64,000 bases of DNA from positions 23,464,759-23,528,758 of the forward strand of contig CM047428.1 of NCBI GenBank assembly GCA_026168455.1. The letters run 5' to 3'. Position 1 is the first letter of the stretch. The number at the start of each line of letters is the position of its first letter. This document shows positions 13,001 through 23,745 of this stretch, piece by piece. The position numbers and the translations under genes were made by a program. The notes below the pieces were generated by a model. That model saw only the letters and a list, made by a program, of their open reading frames with translations. It searched no databases and had not been told where the DNA came from. This DNA is from Theocolax elegans. Its lineage: Eukaryota > Arthropoda > Insecta > Hymenoptera > Cerocephalidae.

Positions 13001-15324
13001 AGGATATAACCTATATCTTGCTCTGCTCAAAATTATATTCTAAATATACATATTTAGGTGTGTTGAACAATTCACCATAAAATAACCTAAATTTTTAACA
13101 TACTTATATAAATTGTATGGCCAAGAAAAAGAAACAACGACAATCAACAACAAACGATAATAAAGAAAAAAAAAGATTTAATAAATAATAATACATTATT
13201 TAGAAATCTTAGATAACTGCGTATAGAGATGCGAATACTCTAACGATTTCTCTGAGTCATGTATGTACTACGCACATAAAACATTGTTTATCACGCTGGC
13301 AAACGTATATATACATTCCCACCGGAAAACGATATATAAATATATAATCTATGACCGCACGTGTTTGTATCTTGGCATTTATCATCAACATTTATACCGT
13401 GAACAGCAGCTACTGATGATATTAAAAATTTTTATGATTCCCTTGTTATATATATATATATATATACGCTCCGATGTGTATACACATTTTTTTGTTTGTT
13501 TATAGCTTCGTTTATATCGATCATTTATGATTTAGATTATTAATGGAATTTTTTTTCACGAATGCACTGTTTTCTTTTCAGATTATAATTGTTGAATAAT
13601 AACTGACCTATTTACGCGGATGTGCTGTATAATTTTTGTTAGTAATCGGGAAAGTGGTATACTGCAGCATCATGCGTAATAAAAAAAAAGTCGAATTTAT
13701 TCTGTCTTTGTATCGTATATTATGATCGAATCAAATAATTTTCTTCTTTTTTACTAGATATATTTTAGTTTTTTGGGTCTCTCAATCGGAATTTAGCAAT
13801 GGAATCGCAAAATCCAATATGGCAGATCCAAAATGATTGCAAATGTTCATATGTCATCAAATCAAATAACTTTTATGATTAACAATGGATTTTTACGAAA
13901 CTAGGTATACAGTTTACCATTTTGACTTCTAAAAGTGGAAATTACCGAACCTAAAAAATATATTGAATTTTCCCTTGTATGGAGATAATTATTTGTACTT
14001 CTAATTTTAACACATTTTAAAACGTCTAAATTAAAAATTTTTTAATTTTCTTACAAAAGTTTTCATTTAATGCCTGCATTACAAATGGGATATTTCAATA
14101 TCTGAAACTGAAATTATCTAATCTAAAATACCAAAAGTGATTATAGTAGAAATGATAATAATAGAAAGTGAATTAAATAGGCAAACCGATAAATCATTAA
14201 CTGCACGAGGTCATAAAAGTATTACATTTTTAAGGTAACGAAAGTCGAAATAACAAAATGAAGAAAAGAAATGTAACTCTGAGGGTGGGCCAAGGGGTTG
14301 TTGATTTAAAAGGGATGATAGGCATCAGGTCACCAATAGTAACTACGTTAAAGGGTTGGTTAATGATCTCCCGCGTATACCTTTCTACTTTCTTTTTTTT
14401 CGCTGTTGGTATGGTCTTTCACCTACTGTGCGAGGCTCGATTGCTTAATCTATCACGAAACATTTGATCGTTATAAGAACACTCCCATTAAATTTGATAG
14501 GTTTGTGACTATTGAGTCAGATGATTTCGATCGTTGTAACGCAATTAATTTCGTTATATTTCTTTTGTTACGGATTACTGTTTTACACGTCTTTCTCTTC
14601 AATTATCTGGGTCCGAATATTGAAACTTTATAATATATATTTTCTAGCTCAACGAAAAAGTGAGTACCATTGTATATTTATACTTTTAAGTGGAATACCT
14701 AATTTAAATTACTCTACACATATATAAATAACATATGTATAAAATAATATGTATTTAAAAAAGCGTATATGTATATTACAAAGAAGATAATTCATAAAAC
14801 AGATAGAATATTGATATTTAAAAATATGTAAGACCGTGTAACGAATAACCTATCTGATTGCATTATCGTGATTAAGCAAAAATGATAAGTGCGTAAATAT
14901 AAAAAATTAATGGTTGTTGTCCCATCACTTTGAAAAATTGTCCAATCAATCATTGAAATGATTAATTTAAAAGAGTAACTAAGAAATTCTTTGGTTAATG
15001 AATCCACAAGATCGCAGAAATTTCATATCAGGAAACATAAAGTAAGTAATAAACCTCATCCATCCTTCAGTTGGTATCCTTCTCTCAATCCCCATAATTC
15101 TATCTTGCCTTCCACAGCAGCTGCAGCAGCTTTCACTCGGTTACACATATAACATTGAAAAAAGGAAAGAGCGAAAGGAATAACTGACAGAAGAAGGGGA
15201 GAGAGAAATGATAATTATTAGGGCAATTGGCATTCAGAATGTAAAAGTGACATTGTCCCTCGTAGGCGTGGCTGAATAACCCTTTCGGACTTCTCTCTAC
15301 AATCGTAACGATTCCATATCTTTC
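7053..15324. other. Intron-like AT-rich sequence, no gene recognised
   Basis: GC-richer stretches occur near 7530-7860, 8165-8410, 9650-9860, 10930-11290 and 15020-15300. A small perfect hairpin (ATTATAAACA, 5-nt loop, TGTTTATAAT) lies at about 9254-9278. A (TA)n tract is at 13446-13467. The plus-strand TTTTTTCTCAG/GTGACG at 12754/12755 looks like an acceptor joined to a GT, but its donor half is poor. The ORFs here, up to 80 codons, look like chance. Confidence 0.5.
13446..13467. repeat. (TA)n microsatellite
   Basis: About eleven TA units are visible directly. Similar tracts occur at 39629-39647, 43397-43419 and 46436-46454. Confidence 0.9.
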
Positions 15325-15325
15325 C

Positions 15326-15356
<31 letters not shown>

Positions 15357-15379
15357 TCTCTATGTCTCTTTCTCCTTCC
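15325..15379. repeat. (TC)n microsatellite and pyrimidine tract
   Basis: A long CT tract with one CCC interruption runs into TCTCCTTCC. It is the longest dinucleotide tract in the window. Such tracts can bind GAGA-factor-like proteins, but nothing here shows a promoter. Confidence 0.9.
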
Positions 15380-17650
15380 TACAAATGTTACAATCCACTA
15401 GAGTTTAACAGTTTCATCAATTATGAAATGTGGGTGAACTTTCGTTGGGTTTGCACAATCGTTTCATTCAAACGCATGACAAATGTAACGATTGATCATA
15501 TGAAAGTGGGTGTAATATTACCTGACGTGTTAAATGGATTATATTTTGTAAGTACGATCTTTCTTTTATTGAGGTCTTACTTACAACGTTAGGTAATTTG
15601 TAGTTCTGACATTTTTTTTTACATCCGATCATTTTTGTTCGGATTAGAATGAACGACGAATTGATACAATTTGTTGATTCGGATGAGTAATAACTCTATA
15701 TCTGTTCATTTCTATTCGTAACTCAGTAACTTGAATGAATAATGAGTCTTTGATACACAAGTGGTATTAATAAGACCAAGCTTACATTATTTTTGTTGAA
15801 TATTTTGTTGTTGTTAAATATCCCAAAATAACATATTTTAGTGCTAATATTTTTACAGTGTTAAAGAGGCAAATTATACATAATGACAATAGATGAATTG
15901 TGATTTTCAAGGTCGACGATTTACATTCTTTGTTGACGCAATGCGATCGAGATCTAGAAAAACCACTTTCTATAAACTAGAGGCACGATCTTTGGCATTC
16001 GCAGTAAATTGATTAACCTTCTATATAGTTGATCGATCGAAAGTTATCTGGAAATTATGAAATCGATGATCAGATTACACAAAACCACCTTGACAATAGA
16101 TTGAACACTAATTTTTTTATCGCGTATAATTTATTTAAGGTTAGGTTTCTCAATATGTAAATCCCATATCATTGATATGTATGTATGAAAATGAAACACG
16201 TATAGGTCAACAAGTTCTTTTTTACACGTGCATCTTATGCAAGTCACCGAGAGTGTTTTATTGTATTTGCATTTTGAAATTTCAATCGACGGTAAAAAAA
16301 ATCAGTTAATTTTGTAAACGAAGAGAAAATATATGTATTACAAAATGACATTATTTTTACTAATTAGTAAATATATTTAAACTGTAATTAATAATAAATC
16401 AAATGTTCGACCTGTCTTAATTATTAATACAAAGCTCGTTACAATGTGCTTTTATGAAATTTGTAATATTACTAGAAACTTACACTATCGGCGTTTACGG
16501 CAATTATATACCAAATCTGTGTTCAACGAGTCGAGGCGCTGATCATTTCACGCTATGACTTGCGTATCGAGAAATAACATCTACTACGATAAAAACGTCG
16601 TGTGTTCCATCCGTAACAAGAGGAGAAAATGTCTATTCTTAAAGTAGTAAGCCATGAAAAAATTAATTAATACACCGCTATAGAAGTATTGATTATTCAA
16701 TCAATTATCGCCAATCTATAAATAAATAGAAGTCAATTGTTTATTATGCAACAAATTTAGCTAGTAAATCGTTGCAATTGACTAAAAAGAAATAGTATTT
16801 ATCTACATAATTAATAAATAAAACTTAACTTTTAACGAGGATGACTACAATCGATTCACCTCGAAATGCATAACGTTGATTGAGTTAATTACCATTGCGA
16901 TACGTTGAATCAGATTTTAGACTGTTAAAAGTGAAGGTTATATACTGACAGTTTTCAATCTCTCGCGTATTGAGACACTTCCTTTGTAAATATTCCGTCT
17001 GGTTTATACCATAATTTTCGATATGCAGTTCAATAATCGTATATTAGTTGAAATGACACTTCCGCAATTATACGTAAACTGTATCCTATAATGGGAAATG
17101 GAAAAAAATTCTGTCACTCTCTCTGTCGAGAGAAAAGCATTAAACTTACATCGCTAACAAGATGGCGTTAAATTTCGCACCGATGTATATACGTATCGAT
17201 AGATAAAACCGGTAGTTCGATGTAAATCCAATTTAATGCTCGAGTTGAGTTAATATTTTTTTTTCAATTCTATTTACTTGTCGAGAAAGTTTATACTCCC
17301 CTCCCATATACACATACACACACACACTATCTTCCAAAATTCACTTGTCTGGAAAGTCAGTAAATTAAATTGTGATTAATGAGTTGAAATGGATCAATAA
17401 ATTCCTTTTACTAATCACTTCGTCCACTGTTCACTGATAGAAATGTTAAAATTGTATTCTACACCGTAGGTATAGTGAAAGAGAGTGATGAAAAGGTGGA
17501 TTAGGAGCTGTTCTCAACTTTTTTTTTAATTAGGAATGGAATATTTAATTATTACTACAAATAATGCTTACCTTTTAAGGGGCAAGCCTGGGTTAAAATT
17601 GAAAAAAAGCTATTCAATATTAAGAATTAATAATTTTTCTTGTATAACAC
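15380..17650. other. Intron-like AT-rich sequence, no gene recognised
   Basis: Nothing was found beyond scattered AT-rich words and a short (CA)n run at 17316-17328. No splice-flanked ORF, TIR pair or RNA gene was recognised. Confidence 0.5.
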
Positions 17651-18163
17651 TTATTATTATTAACTTTTATTTAAATTTTTGGTCAATTTATATGCAACAT
17701 ATGACTATTTTATTTAATTATGAAACTGCGTACTCTGATTTTTTTCATAATGGATGTACCGCAGGATATCTGAGGAACCAGTCCATCCAATGGGCTGAAA
17801 TTTTAACAGTAACTTTTAAATATGTTTTTAGTCCACTTGATTGAAACAGTCTGTGTTAGCATTATAATACAAAAATTATTATTACTAAATTAATTAAAAA
17901 ATTGCAATGTTATACAAAAAACAGCTAAATAATTTTTTATATTAACATTTAGACTTTTATTGAACTTCTGTTCCACTCAAGTGGATTAAAATCATATTTA
18001 AAAGTTACCCTTAAAATTTCACCCTGTTCGATGAAATGGTTCCTGAGGTATATCTTGCGGTAAATCCATTATGGAAAAAATCAAAGTACAGAGTCTCATA
18101 ATTAATTACAATAATTATGTCATATATAAATTTTCCAAAAAATTTAAATAGTTAATAATAATA
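17651..18163. mobile_element. Long imperfect inverted repeat (foldback element or hairpin RNA locus)
   Basis: The left arm (17651-17849) and right arm (17968-18163) are reverse complements over nearly their whole length with scattered mismatches and small gaps, roughly four-fifths identical by eye; about 118 bp separate them. Matching landmarks include TTTTTTCATAATGGAT with its partner near 18066-18085, and TAACTTTTAAATATG with its partner near 17990-18006. Neither arm encodes a recognisable protein. The structure suits a decayed foldback or MITE, or two inverted copies of one repeat. If transcribed, it would fold into a long imperfect hairpin like those that feed the siRNA pathway in flies. 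No target-site duplication was seen. The plus-strand ORF at 17536-17844 overlaps the left arm and is probably incidental. Confidence 0.8.
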
Positions 18164-18319
18164 CAATTTATATATTATGACACTGTTCAACAACCTCGAG
18201 GAAAGTATAAAAAACATCTTCCACAACAGTTTCATAAAATTGGGATTTTGAAGTTAAAATATTATAAAAAAATTAAGAAATGTTTTCAACTAATATAAAA
18301 AAAATTTTAATTGTTAATA

Positions 18320-18780
18320 TTAAGGGAGTTCTATCGGTCAAAGAGTTAACATAGAGATTGTAATGAAAATTTATACAAAGATTAATAAAGATACAAAAAT
18401 GCTTCAGTTAAATTTTCATAAGCGTTCAGTGCCTCAAAGCCGAGAAAATAATTAAAACACGTAGCTAATTTTAACACGCAGTCTTATGGGAAACCCATCT
18501 ATTTTCAAGATATAAAAAATATTAACATTCAGATTCATTTAAAACTTTTTTCAATATTACAAAAATAATAGGAGAACATTTTCCAATGTTAAACATATTC
18601 GATCAGTAGTTGTAAATAAGAGAAAAAAATAGTTTTTGTACTTTAACAGACGACATAACCTAAAATGGTAAGAGAGATGATAATATTTGATGAGTGCGAG
18701 AGAGAAAGAGTGACATTGACTCTAGTCAAATGCGACCACTCACTGCTTTGACTAACTGAGTACCGATAGAACTCCCTTAA
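18320..18780. mobile_element. Non-autonomous TTAA-flanked element (MITE), 461 bp
   Basis: TTAAGGGAGTTCTATCGGT at the left end is matched by its exact reverse complement at the right end, 19 bp with no mismatch. The match then decays, with partial matches to GAGTTA and CAGTTAG just inside. TTAA at both ends is what a TTAA target-site duplication would give, as for piggyBac-type transposases, though GGG rather than CCC next to TTAA is not the usual piggyBac end. The interior has no transposase ORF, so it would be moved in trans. It lies between two other foldback repeats. Confidence 0.75.
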
Positions 18781-18904
18781 ATAACTTTTTTCAATTTTAA
18801 CACAGGCGTGTCTCCTTAATACAAGGTTATTCCATATACTTTAATTATTATAAGTTTATTAACATATATACATATATGTAAAATAATTGAATGTTAATAC
18901 ACAG

Positions 18905-19134
18905 AGAAAAAATATTGTAGTAAAAATGACAATGTTGTTTAGCATAATAGAGAGACATACCTGACAAATGAAAAATATTACTATTTTTATAGGAAAATTG
19001 ACTGCATATCTATTAATATTTACTATAGATCTCGCATAAATTTTTCTATATAAAAAATAGTCATTTTTATTATTTGCCAATTCTGTCTCTCTATTACTAA
19101 ACAACATTATAATTTTTACTAGAACATTTTTTAT
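18905..19134. mobile_element. Near-complete palindrome, small foldback MITE, copy A
   Basis: The two halves are reverse complements of each other almost to the centre near 19020, about 115 bp each. Landmarks are GTAGTAAAAATGACAATG and AATAGAGAGACA in the left half and their partners near 19083-19121 in the right; the centre itself reads TATTAATATTTACTATA. There is no coding potential; the ORF at 18859-19194 simply crosses it. Terminal motifs (GAGAAAAAA, then TTGTAGT, then TTTAG) recur at 48185-48428, so the two copies belong to one family. A CAG/GTATGT motif on the minus strand near 18958 is part of the repeat, not evidence of an exon. Confidence 0.75.
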
Positions 19135-20517
19135 AGATATATGTATGTAAATAAGTATATAATTCTGGTAAAAATTATAAATTTCAAATTCCAACTGAAA
19201 CCTTTACTTCGAAATTTATTTAAAACAAAAAAGTCCATCAAGCTTAACAATCAGGTAAGCATCTTAAACACGCAGGAACTCAAGTCACCTCCATATATTC
19301 GCAGACCTCTTGATCTTATCTACAAAGGTAAAGACGATTGGTTTATATATCGAGGAAGGGAGAAAGAGTGAGAGAGTGAGAGAGAACGAAAGAAGACAAT
19401 GGACTCTCGTAGACAACTCAGCTCTAACAGACGCGAGCGGTTTGTTTGATACTCTACGAAATAGACTTTTCCTTTTTGCATCTAATTACCACTGGTCAAT
19501 GTCTAAAGATAACCAAGTTTCATTCAGTATTGATACGAGTTATCTAAAGAGCCTCGTATAAGGAAGAGCTTGACCTTTATCAGTGAAACGATAATATTCA
19601 AATTGATATTGTTTTCCATTAGTACAACCGGGGATTCAGATCATTCGGCACGAATACTTTACTACTTTATTTTTATGCATTTCCAAGTTGAGAAGCTATT
19701 AAATTCCATAATTATTAAGTAATTAATCCTTGATTTAGTCGCACATAGGAGATAAAGGTATATATTAGCATTTAGAGTATACCTTTAAAATTCCTTGTGT
19801 TCAACGACGCGCTCTTTTTTTTCGTTTATTGATTAGTCATAACAGTGCTTCGGGTAATAGAAGAATATAAAATTAAAGATATATATATAGTACAGTAATG
19901 ATAGTTACTAGATTAAGCGGAAAAATGTTTGTGTACTAAATACGATAACCACCGTATGTTTTTTTTTATATATATACCAAAATAAAATGTTATCTAAATT
20001 CAATTACCTGATACTCATTGATATACATTCCCTTAATTAAATCGCATTATATTCTGTAATTCAATGTATAAGAAATAATAAAATATTAACCTTACAAAAT
20101 TACTCATACAGTATAACCACAACTGGCCTGTGACATAGTCAGACAATGGAACACACGGGTGAAAAAATATAACGTTGATAAATATCTTTTATGTATATCA
20201 AGAATGTTTGACTGTCCGCGAAATTTATGGAGATATTGCGCAATAATACTTCATTGTGTGCGTAATGCATATGCGGTTAATGAACTGAAAACGGGACGAG
20301 ATTTCTGGGCTGGGTAATGTTTGCCTAACGCAGCGATAAACTCTATACGTCGTCAAATCCATACGAGATTTCCGTTTGACCGTGTAATGATATATACCTT
20401 GTTATACTTTCTATACCAACAATCGTAAATTGCCGGTTTCGGCTGGTCGCTACGAACGGACATTCCACGTGTTAAAATTCGGTTTTGTGTAATACTTCTT
20501 CAATTTTGATAAATTTT
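19135..20517. other. Intron-like sequence with a GA-rich tract
   Basis: A purine-rich GAGAGTGAGAGAG stretch lies at about 19354-19393 with a GC-richer patch following to 19450. A plus-strand CAG/GTAAGC at 19253 is a good donor match but has no acceptor or open exon before it that I trust. Nothing else was recognised. Confidence 0.45.
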
Positions 20518-20725
20518 TGTAAATTTCACTTTAACTTTCACTAACACGCCGAAAAGCAAAAATTTACTCGACTTTTAGTAAAAATTTCTGTAGTTTTAGT
20601 AAAAATGAGTAGACTTTTATTGAAAATTGACAGAAAGTTTAGTAAAAATTGACAAATATTGTTTAGTAATTTTTTAGGTTTCGTCAGTCTGTCACCGCGT
20701 TAGTGAAAATTTAATAAAATTTACA
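20518..20725. mobile_element. Small TIR element (MITE-like), copy C
   Basis: TGTAAATTTCACTTTAACTT and the following TTCACTAACACG at the left are matched by an inverted, diverged copy at the right, ending in AAATTTACA, over roughly 33 bp. The interior carries four or five copies of TTTAGTAAAAAT and the phrase AAAATGAGTAGACTTTTA, which is close to a phrase in the middle of the palindrome at 48185-48428. No ORF and no clear target-site duplication. Confidence 0.6.
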
Positions 20726-23703
20726 GGGTATAATTATTACTATAATTTTGTTTACCACGTAAGAATAAATCCGTCAAATAAATGGAAGTAAATAAAATAC
20801 ATCTTTGTTCGTATGTATGTATCGACGTTTAAACGTTAACCGTACATCGAAAATCCCCTCGATCCATAACTCAAGTTTGAACTCTTAAATTTGAGTAAAA
20901 CTATACACAAATCAGCATTAATTCCTTAATAACAATCGCGTTTCAGCCAAAGTGTACGTGAGGAATATTATTAAACTTAACCCGATATAAAAGAAGAAAG
21001 GTAAATATATAAACGGACCTAAAATGGCGGTATTCAATTTAATCAAACGAGTCCCTCGCGGCTCCTTAAAACCCTGGATGAAAAATACCAAGTTGAAGTT
21101 ACGGTATGATTTATGTACCTGCATGATTTTACGTAAGGAAAGTTAGTGCGGAGAGAAGAAGCGAATCGCGCGTAAATCAAGGCCTGGCGATCAATCGGCC
21201 AATTTGGCCGGAGGAGTAACTATAACCAAGTCGCCGACACGTCAGATGAGTTAGACCGATATATACCGGAGGGCTGTTCAAGCCTCCGCTTTCTGCGCTA
21301 ATCACGTGTATGTACAGTAGCTGAAGAAACTAGGAAGTCTACGCTCCTGATCCTACCTATTTTTAGTCTTCGTCATTCAATGGAAATGTGTATAGGTATA
21401 TTCCGTATTTTGAGGGTATGAAAACATTTTAAAGAGATATTTTATTTTACAATACGGTAAACTTTGTCCATCGTGCTATTGAACTTTTTTTAAAAACAAC
21501 TTTAAGGAGATCTTAAATAACAATGTGAAAAAGTCGTCAAATTACTAGAAATCATCAACCTCGAGCAAAAAATTTAAAATTCGTAATGTACCTATATAGA
21601 ACGTGTGAAATATAATAAAATGTAAATATATTATAATAAGATGTAAATAAACTATACATGTAAAAATGTATATGGACTTCAATAATAAATATCTGATAAA
21701 CATGTAATTGTCGCTAATATACCTTACAAAGAGGATGCGCGACTTGAAATAATAAATGATCAAAAAAAAACTGTGGTTTTAGAATGCTACAACCATATGT
21801 CTTTATCTATTATTTTACAACCAGGAACACTGTATAACAATAAAAATAAAAAAAAAATAACCACAGTAATTCTAGATTTCAATAATTACCTTGCAGCGGA
21901 ACCTCCACTAATTACATATACAAATGATCATTCACGTAACAGGAAAATATTGAGTATGTGAACCTACATTCTATCGAAACTATAGAAAATCGACTTCCTT
22001 GTCAATCAGAGCAACGTATAATACCTTTCACCTCCTCAATTATAAATCAGCACATATTTTCATCACACTCGAAAACCAGTCCGTATTTGTTCTCATTACG
22101 AAATTCTTAATCCAAATGTTTCACAAGCTATATTGGCACGAAAAATGTGTGCGATCCGATCGTGCGAAATTTACGAGAGAGGCGAGAAATTCAATTAACC
22201 GTAGATTACGTTTAGATGCCTCTTCCTTCTCATTTCAAAGATGGTTGTACACGTTGGAAATTACTTTCTTTATTTTGTATCGAAAGAGAAACCGTCCGGA
22301 AATTTTCCAACCTGTGAATTTTATTCTCACAATGATAATCTTGATATTAGTGGGTACAAGGTTTAGTAAGGTTAATTCACATACATGGTTCTTTCATTTC
22401 GGTTGATTGATGATTCATTCGTTAGTTAAGAATCTTTATTTATTTAATAACTACATTTTAGCATGCCATTCACAACAGTCGGTAGACATATATGTACACA
22501 TAAGGAAATATTATCAAATTAAATGAAATTAAAAAACAATTTCATTTGGCGAAATACACATTTAGTTTATGAAAATATGTATAACCAAGTGATGAATTAC
22601 TGCAACTGATTATCTTTATACGTTAAACTAGAAATTCCCGTCAAGTAAACATGAAAACTTGAACAATTGAATACAAACTCTTTAACAATATCGCCGAATC
22701 TCGACAATCTGAGGGTACTAGTGAAAGCCACGTCAACGATAAAACGCTATCCAAATTCGACGTTTCATCACGAGGGAAAACCGCCTAAGGCTAATCCACG
22801 GCATTGTTACAATCTGTACAATGGAGGCTTCGCGACGTAATCGACTTAGAATTCGCACAAAGAGCTGAAGGAGCTAAAAGATTATGCGAAAGCACAGGAA
22901 GTGTTTCCGGAATTTCGTTGTTGAAATTTCATTCGTAAATGGAATTTAAAGATAATTTTTCGGGTGTTTACGCTTATTCTCATTTCTACTTTGAATTGTA
23001 ATTATATTTGTAAAGCTTGTGCGTTTGATAAACTTAATGTATACAATTTAATTAAAAAGGAATTTTAGAAGTTGAGTATGCAACTAAATTTAATATGTCT
23101 AGTTCGTGAAAGGAAATAACTGCCTACATTTAAAGACGGATAAAATTTGATTTTTATACGCTGGATTTTGAATAATAATTAAAATTAAATTATTAAAAAT
23201 TACTTTCCAACGCTTAGGAAGTGACATTTACTCCTTAAAGTTGAATTCTTAATTTACTGCCTAAATGCGATTTTTACTTTTTATATAGGATGACTTTTTA
23301 CTACCTCGGAGTGAATTTGAATTTTATTTTTCAAACATAATTCCATTAGGTGTTCATTTAATATAATAAATAAATATATAAACATTTATTAATTGCACCC
23401 ACTCTATTATTGCAATTTTGATAATATCAAGATCTTTAAAAGTAAAACAAGCCATATTTGTAATTAAAATATTGCAATGTTTCATCGACCAGATTTACTT
23501 TTAAATATAGTTCTAGCATCGCAAGGTCTTATTGAACGTGTCATTATAAACAACCATATTTAATTGTTTATTTGCACTCATTAATTTTAAATATTTATAT
23601 AGAAAAGAAGTTAAACGAAGCTTTTGCAGTGCATGTACTTTCCTTATACATCATTAAAACAAATCCGTTGGAGGTTAAACACTCGTAACGCCATTAAAGA
23701 CTC
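20726..23703. other. Intron-like sequence with GC-richer islands
   Basis: GC-richer patches lie at about 21000-21330, including the near-perfect short palindrome CGGCCAATTTGGCCG, and at 22700-22910. The plus-strand ORF at 21999-22406 (135 codons) is the longest in the window, but it has no recognisable domain and its flanks are weak. I treat it as chance. No RNA gene was recognised. Confidence 0.45.
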
Positions 23704-23745
23704 ACCTGTAACAAAGAAAAAGAAAAAACATTATTATGTTGCAGC
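23704..23745 (-). promoter_or_regulatory. Candidate recursive (zero-length exon) splice site
   Basis: Read on the minus strand, a long pyrimidine tract (TTTTTTCTTTTTCTTTG) is followed by TTACAG and immediately by GTGAGT; the junction is 23706/23705. An acceptor directly fused to a donor, with no exon between, is the defining form of a ratcheting point, known from very long introns such as those of Drosophila Ubx. It lies on the same strand as the exon at 6958-7052, about 16.7 kb upstream of it. The motif is visible; use in splicing is inferred. Confidence 0.6.

Noticed and set aside
18950..18970. Minus-strand CAG/GTATGT near 18958
   Set aside because: It lies inside the 18905-19134 palindrome and is part of the repeat.
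21999..22406. Longest ORF in the window (135 codons, plus)
   Set aside because: No recognisable domain, ordinary composition, no convincing splice flanks; length within chance for six frames of AT-rich DNA.
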